This document shows, one piece after another, positions 36,169-40,878 of a DNA stretch of 40,878 nt (positions are counted from its first letter, which is position 1; every line of letters begins with the position of its first letter). Both the position numbers and the translations under genes were made by a program. Under the pieces are notes generated by a model. The model made no database searches. It worked only from the letters and a program-made list of their open reading frames with translations, and was not told the DNA's origin. Origin of the DNA: Microcaldota archaeon (GTDB taxonomy: Archaea; Iainarchaeota; Iainarchaeia; JAADDC01); the NCBI GenBank assembly GCA_027011045.1, contig JALVAT010000004.1, positions 1-40,878 on the forward strand, written 5' to 3'.

Positions 36169-37391
36169 CGGGCTACCCCCTTGCTAATGAGGAATACGCT
36201 CACATGTAATGGGAGTTCGATATTTTTATCCACGTAGGGTCCGTAGGTCTGACCTGCGAACTCGAACTCCGGCGCCATGTCCACGTGAAGGTGCAGATAG
36301 GGCCGCTCGGGCAGCACCACAGCATCGCGGTACGGGTCAAAGGACTTCAGGTTGGATACGGGCATCGCCGCAAGCCCAGTACTGCCGTGAAGGGACCCAG
36401 GAACACGGATCAGGCGGTGAATATCTGCAGACGTCCCCGCGTCGATCTCCTTTCCCATGAAGGGGGACAGAGCCCGCACGAGAGCTGTTATGCTGGCGAA
36501 TACATCCTTTTCCCGGGAGAGGAATGGCCAAACCCCCCGTAGGATACCATCCAGGATCGTTTGGCGTTCCCGCATGATCCTCCTGGCCATCCGCGGATCC
36601 ACGCCAAGCATCACAAGATCCGAGACATCCTTTGACGACCGAATAGCCTTAATAACGGAGCGGGCGATGCGACCGGGCCACCCAGGATCGGAGGGCTTCG
36701 GACCGCGCATGGGCACCGAAGTAACGTCAAAAAAGTACCTGGCGTCCAAGGACTGCCCCGTAATGTACTCGGTCAGCTCCACGCGTGTCTCCTTGTCCAG
36801 CTGGCGCAGCGCCTCCGAGCGCACGTGTATGTGGTACCCCCTGTTACCAGAAAAGTTAACGGATATCTCCCGGCTGGAAATGCCAAAATCCGACATAAGA
36901 AAGTCCTTTATGAGGGTATCAACCTCCTGCTTCAAGCGCTCCTCGCGTTCAGGATCGGGGAACATGATAACCTTCGCGGGATCCTTACACCGGGGACAGA
37001 TACCTGGACGCACGCCCTTCAGATCCGAAACGAACCCCTTGGCGCCGCAGTGATTGCAGATCCAGATGTCCTTCGGGGAGAAGAGGCCGAGCTCGTCGGC
37101 ATCGAACTCGAAGATGAGATCTGCACCCTTCAGACCCTTTGCCTCCATGGGTGTAGCCTCTGGGCGCTCAAAGTAGCCGACGGAGTAGGAAATGTACAAT
37201 GGGGCTTCCTCCCGGAGATACCGCTGGAACTCTCGCTCCGTGGCGAAGCTCATGTGTCTTCTGACGATCTTGCGGCCGTAATCACCCACTCCAAACTCCC
37301 TTTCATCAATGTTGGGCGGCGCTGGTACGCTGTGAGATCTGTAATACCTGCGAAAGGCGTCCTTGAGAACCCTGGCAAGCAGCTCGCTCAC
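36144..37391 (-). CDS. priS: DNA primase small (catalytic) subunit
   Basis: DLIFEFDADEL, zinc motif CNHCG...CPRC, FSGNRGYHIHV, IHRLIRVPGSLHGSTGL. Confidence 0.94.
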   Translation of the reverse strand: MSELLARVLKDAFRRYYRSHSVPAPPNIDEREFGVGDYGRKIVRRHMSFATEREFQRYLREEAPLYISYSVGYFERPEATPMEAKGLKGADLIFEFDADELGLFSPKDIWICNHCGAKGFVSDLKGVRPGICPRCKDPAKVIMFPDPEREERLKQEVDTLIKDFLMSDFGISSREISVNFSGNRGYHIHVRSEALRQLDKETRVELTEYITGQSLDARYFFDVTSVPMRGPKPSDPGWPGRIARSVIKAIRSSKDVSDLVMLGVDPRMARRIMRERQTILDGILRGVWPFLSREKDVFASITALVRALSPFMGKEIDAGTSADIHRLIRVPGSLHGSTGLAAMPVSNLKSFDPYRDAVVLPERPYLHLHVDMAPEFEFAGQTYGPYVDKNIELPLHVSVFLISKGVARWSLATRD

Positions 37392-38272
37392 TGGAACACC
37401 CCCATCTCCTGGAGCATCCTGAACACGTCAGGGCTAACGGCGCGAACCTTCTGGGGGCTCCACGGGTGCAGCCCCTTCCGCTTTACGTTCTCGGCGTCGG
37501 AACGCAGCCAAGACTCGAGGATCTTCGCACCCTGGCGCTCAGCCCACTCCTTCGCAATGGAAACAGCGGTATCAACGTCCAGCCCCTTCACGGTGATGAG
37601 ATATGGCATTATCCAGTAGAGGACGATGCGCTTTCTGCCGTCGGGGATTCCGCTGAGCTTTAGTATGGATTCGATGAATCCCCAGCGGCCGGACTGTCCA
37701 GAACCGCGTGGAAGAGATACCTTTGGGACAGCCTGCTTTGCCCACTTTCTTATAGACTCGGGGATTCTGTCGAGGGGGATAGGGAGCCCCTTGACGGCAA
37801 GGCTGTACGCAACGGCGCCTGCGAGCGCTGGGAGAACGTGATTGGGTACAAACACGACGCCCTTGCTCACGGGGAGGTGGTACAGCTTTGTCTCGGGATA
37901 CACGTGGCGAAAGGACATATACGTGGCAAGGGGAACACCGGCACGCGGATCACCAAGGCCTGTAGCCGAGAACAGGTACATACGATACTCGGAGGGGGCC
38001 CGTTCGGCACGTCGGGCATAGAACTTGCCGAAACGATCATAATACAGGGGTGTATCAAGGGCTGAGAGCATCGCGCGGGCAAGAGCGAAGAAGAGGAGCT
38101 CAGACTTCTCAGACAGCAGTGGCATATCATAGTTTCCGGACAGAATACGCTGCAGGCGTGCCGCCACCGCCGAAAGGATCGTCTCATCGGCAGAGGCGGG
38201 ATTTACGCCAAGCTGCTGCGCCCGGACCCGCGCGTCTGGAAGAAACGGGAAGTACCTGTATGCGTCGCGCAC
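37388..38272 (-). CDS. priL: DNA primase large-subunit-like protein lacking all cysteines (PriL/PriX-like)
   Basis: ATGA-type overlap with priS. C-terminal GIPDGRKRIVLYWIMPYLITVKGLDVDTAVSIAKEW resembles PriX/PolpTN2-type domains. No Cys in 294 aa. Confidence 0.78.
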   Translation of the reverse strand: MRDAYRYFPFLPDARVRAQQLGVNPASADETILSAVAARLQRILSGNYDMPLLSEKSELLFFALARAMLSALDTPLYYDRFGKFYARRAERAPSEYRMYLFSATGLGDPRAGVPLATYMSFRHVYPETKLYHLPVSKGVVFVPNHVLPALAGAVAYSLAVKGLPIPLDRIPESIRKWAKQAVPKVSLPRGSGQSGRWGFIESILKLSGIPDGRKRIVLYWIMPYLITVKGLDVDTAVSIAKEWAERQGAKILESWLRSDAENVKRKGLHPWSPQKVRAVSPDVFRMLQEMGVFQ

Positions 38273-38294
38273 GGAAAAAGAATGGGGGAAAGTT

Positions 38295-39053
38295 CTATAG
38301 TATCATGTGGGCGAGGTAAAAACGCATTCTTATGGGTCCAAGCTTGTAGTTAACCTCGAGCGGAGTGTCCGTCCCGAATTTCAGGTCCAGGAATTCGTCC
38401 GATTCAGCATACCGTACTATGTTCTGCAGTATGGGCAAGGAGTAGCGAGAAGCGGCCTCCGCGGTTGTAGAAACGTTCAGATTGGGGCCAGGCCTCACAA
38501 TGGTGCGCGTGAAGTTGGACTGCGCCCGGGCTTCGATGAGAAGGGCATCATTGCGGGCTACAAGAAGCACAGAGCTGGAGAAGAGGCTCGCGTCGCGAAG
38601 GGCCTCCTTCATAACCTTTGCTGCAAGGGTAACGTGCGCCACATCGGCGGGACGGGAGATCTCCGTGTCGTTATCGGGAACGTCCACGAGGGAGAGGACA
38701 AATTCACGGCGAAGGGTGCCGTCCTGACGCTCCAAAACGGTCTTCAGAACGACATCGTCCAGTTCCATGGAGAGGACGTCCTCAGCACCGGCACGGGCAA
38801 GAATGCGCGAGTAGTCTCCAAGATTGAGGGGCACGCGGATGGGGGGAGTTTTCACCTCGTAGCTCGAAAACATGGATTCAGGGGCGTGCATCTCCACAAG
38901 CACTACCTGCGAAGGGTCGATGGCGCGAAGGTGGACGCCATCCTCCTGGAAGTAAAAAACCGCGTCGGAAAGGAACGCGTGGAGAGCGTCCACTGCATTC
39001 TTCCAGGGGCGAGGATCCTCGAGGGAAAGGGAGAGGAGGGCCATGGGCATCAA
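38295..39053 (-). CDS. DNA polymerase sliding clamp, divergent PCNA paralogue 2
   Basis: PCNA fold signatures (GVHLRAIDPSQVVLVEMHAPESMFSSYEV; C-terminal DTPLEVNYKLGPIRMRFYLAHMIL). Start could be 39044. Confidence 0.87.
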   Translation of the reverse strand: MMPMALLSLSLEDPRPWKNAVDALHAFLSDAVFYFQEDGVHLRAIDPSQVVLVEMHAPESMFSSYEVKTPPIRVPLNLGDYSRILARAGAEDVLSMELDDVVLKTVLERQDGTLRREFVLSLVDVPDNDTEISRPADVAHVTLAAKVMKEALRDASLFSSSVLLVARNDALLIEARAQSNFTRTIVRPGPNLNVSTTAEAASRYSLPILQNIVRYAESDEFLDLKFGTDTPLEVNYKLGPIRMRFYLAHMIL

Positions 39054-39799
39054 CCCGCCTCAATGCGAGGTGCGAGGAAGTAGACGAAGTTCGCATCGCC
39101 GATCGCATAGGAGAGCTTCAGAGGGGCATCCGTGGAGAAGGACAAGGAGATTGCAGCGGTCTTATTTGCCTGGGAGACCATGTCCTCCAGGTAGTCCAAG
39201 GGGTAGGACGCCCGGGCTTCCTCCGTTACGAGGAGGTCCAGAAGGGCGTCGTGAACATCCTTCTTCAGCTCAAGGACATACTCACCCTTGCTCCCGGAGG
39301 CCCGCATGGTAAAGCCGTCGTTGGTAGCCTCCATGGTGACGTGGGTGGAGAAGGCGCTGGCATCGGAAAGCGCAGAGGCAAATACGTCAGCGAGAACCTT
39401 CAGGCTGGCGGAGAACGTGATCTTGGGAAGGGGCAGGTCGATACCTCCAAGATCGAGAACGGGGAGCGTGAACCTGCGTCGGGCGCGGCCAACAAGCTCG
39501 ATAATGAAGCGGGAACCGTCCTCGGATACGCTCATTTCGACCGTTTCCGCAGCCTTCGCCCTCTTGAATATGTTCTGAAGATCGGACATGTTCAAACCAA
39601 CGCGAACGGTGCCCTCCACGTCATACTCCTTGAAGGCGTGCTTGGGGAGCGTAAAGTCAACCATTGCGATCTTGGATGGATCCGTAGCACGAAGCCGCAT
39701 GCCCTCATCGTCAAATATGAACTCACCCTCGTCTATGAGGGCAGACAACGCCTTGACGCTCTTCTTCAGAACGTCGGCACCCTCAAAAACCACTTTCAT
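39050..39799 (-). CDS. pcn: DNA polymerase sliding clamp, PCNA paralogue 1
   Basis: MKVVFEGADVLKKSVKALSALIDEGEFIFDDEGMRLRATDPSKIAMVDFTLPKHAFKEYDV; STDAPLKLSYAIGDANFVYFLAPRIE. Confidence 0.94.
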   Translation of the reverse strand: MKVVFEGADVLKKSVKALSALIDEGEFIFDDEGMRLRATDPSKIAMVDFTLPKHAFKEYDVEGTVRVGLNMSDLQNIFKRAKAAETVEMSVSEDGSRFIIELVGRARRRFTLPVLDLGGIDLPLPKITFSASLKVLADVFASALSDASAFSTHVTMEATNDGFTMRASGSKGEYVLELKKDVHDALLDLLVTEEARASYPLDYLEDMVSQANKTAAISLSFSTDAPLKLSYAIGDANFVYFLAPRIEAG

Positions 39800-40157
39800 T
39801 GTAGACCCTCCTCTCCAGCTCTCTAACACGTCTGTAAAGTGCGGGATCAACACCGTCCATGGGTTGGACGATCTCCGCCCTTATGATAATGGCGTCATCC
39901 GATTTATAAGCCCTGCCCAGAAGGCGAACAAGGCTTCCCTCCCGCATCCTTTCGGCGAAGAGGACGTCATCGAGCACCACGCGCGCAGTGCCCGTCCCAT
40001 CATCCACAATACCCTCGAGCCTGCCGGAGTCAAAGGAGACCACGGTGCAGAGAACGGCAACCCGCTCGCCCTCTCCAGTTAGCTCAGAAATGGTGACATC
40101 ACGCGATGGGGCTCGCCTGCGCCGGCGCGCCGCAGAAAAAGAGCTACCCTCATCCAC
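39783..40157 (-). CDS. OB-fold nucleic-acid-binding protein, RPA-associated/RPA32-like
   Basis: ERVAVLCTVVSFDSGRLEGIVDDGTGTARVVLDD...GSLVRLLGRAY OB-fold pattern. GTG at 40157 matches a leaderless start. Confidence 0.68.
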   Translation of the reverse strand: MDEGSSFSAARRRRRAPSRDVTISELTGEGERVAVLCTVVSFDSGRLEGIVDDGTGTARVVLDDVLFAERMREGSLVRLLGRAYKSDDAIIIRAEIVQPMDGVDPALYRRVRELERRVYNESGF

Positions 40158-40181
40158 AGGGTACTTTAGAGTGGAAGCGCA

Positions 40182-40185
40182 TATA
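40182..40185. promoter_or_regulatory. Shared TATA element (within GCATATAAACAA) of a divergent pair
   Basis: TATA centre 40183.5 is the exact midpoint between the GTG at 40157 (-) and the ATG at 40210 (+). Confidence 0.6.
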
Positions 40186-40209
40186 AACAACCTCGCCCAT
40201 CTTAAGAGC

Positions 40210-40878
40210 ATGGAGCGCGCACCGACTGGAATAGATGGTCTGGACGAGCTTATCGAGGGTGGTATTCCAAGGAGGCGTATGGTCCTCGTTTCGGGATCCT
40301 GCGGTACGGGAAAGACTATTTTCTCGGCACAGTACCTCTACAGGGGAGCTGTGGATTACGATGAACCGGGTATATTCGTAACGTTGGATGAGCGGCCAGC
40401 CACGATCCGCGAGGATATGCTGCAGTTCGGGTGGGATCTCAAGGCGCTTGAAGAGAAGGGAATGCTCCGCATTATAGATGGAACGGTAACGAAGGTGGGC
40501 ATTCCCTCCGAGGAGGAGTTTTCCCTGCCAGAAACGGGGTTCAACCTTGACAAGCTCCTCGTAGAAATTATAAAGAGCATAAAGGAGCTCGGGGCAAAGC
40601 GCCTCGTTGTGGACTCGCTTCCAGCACTCGGATTCAAGTATGATACGGAAGCAGACGTACGAAAGGCTATTCTAAAGATGTCGTACGTCCTTTCCAGGAC
40701 AGGGGTTACGTCCATCGTCACAACGGAGATTCCAGAGAACGCAGGGGTCTACTCCAAGTACGGCGTCGAGGAGTTCGTGGCGGATGGCGTAATCGTCCTA
40801 CAGTACGGGGGACTCGGAGCAAACGCCACGAGAACGCTCCACGTAAGAAAGATGCGAGGCACGAAGCACTCCGAGCAC
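40210..40878 (+). CDS. KaiC/RecA-superfamily ATPase, 3'-truncated by the window end
   Basis: Hand translation MERAPTGIDGLDELIEGGIPRRRMVLVSGSCGTGKTIFSAQYLYRG...LVVDSLPAL...; Walker A GSCGTGKT. Not in the ORF track because it is open at the edge. Confidence 0.9.
   Translation, partial: MERAPTGIDGLDELIEGGIPRRRMVLVSGSCGTGKTIFSAQYLYRGAVDYDEPGIFVTLDERPATIREDMLQFGWDLKALEEKGMLRIIDGTVTKVGIPSEEEFSLPETGFNLDKLLVEIIKSIKELGAKRLVVDSLPALGFKYDTEADVRKAILKMSYVLSRTGVTSIVTTEIPENAGVYSKYGVEEFVADGVIVLQYGGLGANATRTLHVRKMRGTKHSEH

Noticed and set aside
1-40878. CRISPR arrays, tRNA/rRNA genes, IS elements, prophage, toxin-antitoxin modules
   Set aside because: No direct-repeat arrays, cloverleaf-like sequences, transposases, integrases or recognisable TA pairs were seen by eye. 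A tRNAscan/CRISPR-finder run would settle residual doubt.

Overview
This is a compact archaeal chromosomal window, GC-rich and nearly gap-free. I see no tRNA or rRNA genes, CRISPR arrays, IS elements or inteins. The left part carries a prepilin peptidase, rtcA, the ether-lipid pair egsA/GGGP synthase, both DNA polymerase D subunits, a NOG1-like GTPase, and a secF-secD-signal peptidase operon. The middle carries rpoL, csl4, SpoIIM-, SPFH- and DUF373-family genes, a presenilin/SPP-like protease, UMP kinase, aRF1, an archaeosine-TGT homologue, ZPR1, a membrane-anchored GILT/DsbA-like protein, dcd, psmB, aCPSF1/FttA, an AK6-type kinase, a histone and a 963-aa surface protein. The right part is a replication/translation block: MTH1-like NUDIX, PAC2, Nop10, eIF2-alpha, S27e, GINS, PriS, PriL, two tandem PCNAs, an OB-fold protein and a truncated KaiC-like ATPase. 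The gene set is euryarchaeal or DPANN-like; I cannot place the lineage. I found no obviously new multi-gene defence or mobile system. The strongest second-look items are deviations inside core machinery and promoter architecture: a cysteine-free, PriX-like PriL; aRF1 with NIKD instead of NIKS while UAA, UAG and UGA all serve as stops; a TGT homologue lacking both aligned catalytic Asp residues; a histone without the RxT threonine; tandem divergent PCNAs; a near-human MTH1-type NUDIX; and divergent leaderless gene pairs that appear to share one TATA element midway between their start codons.
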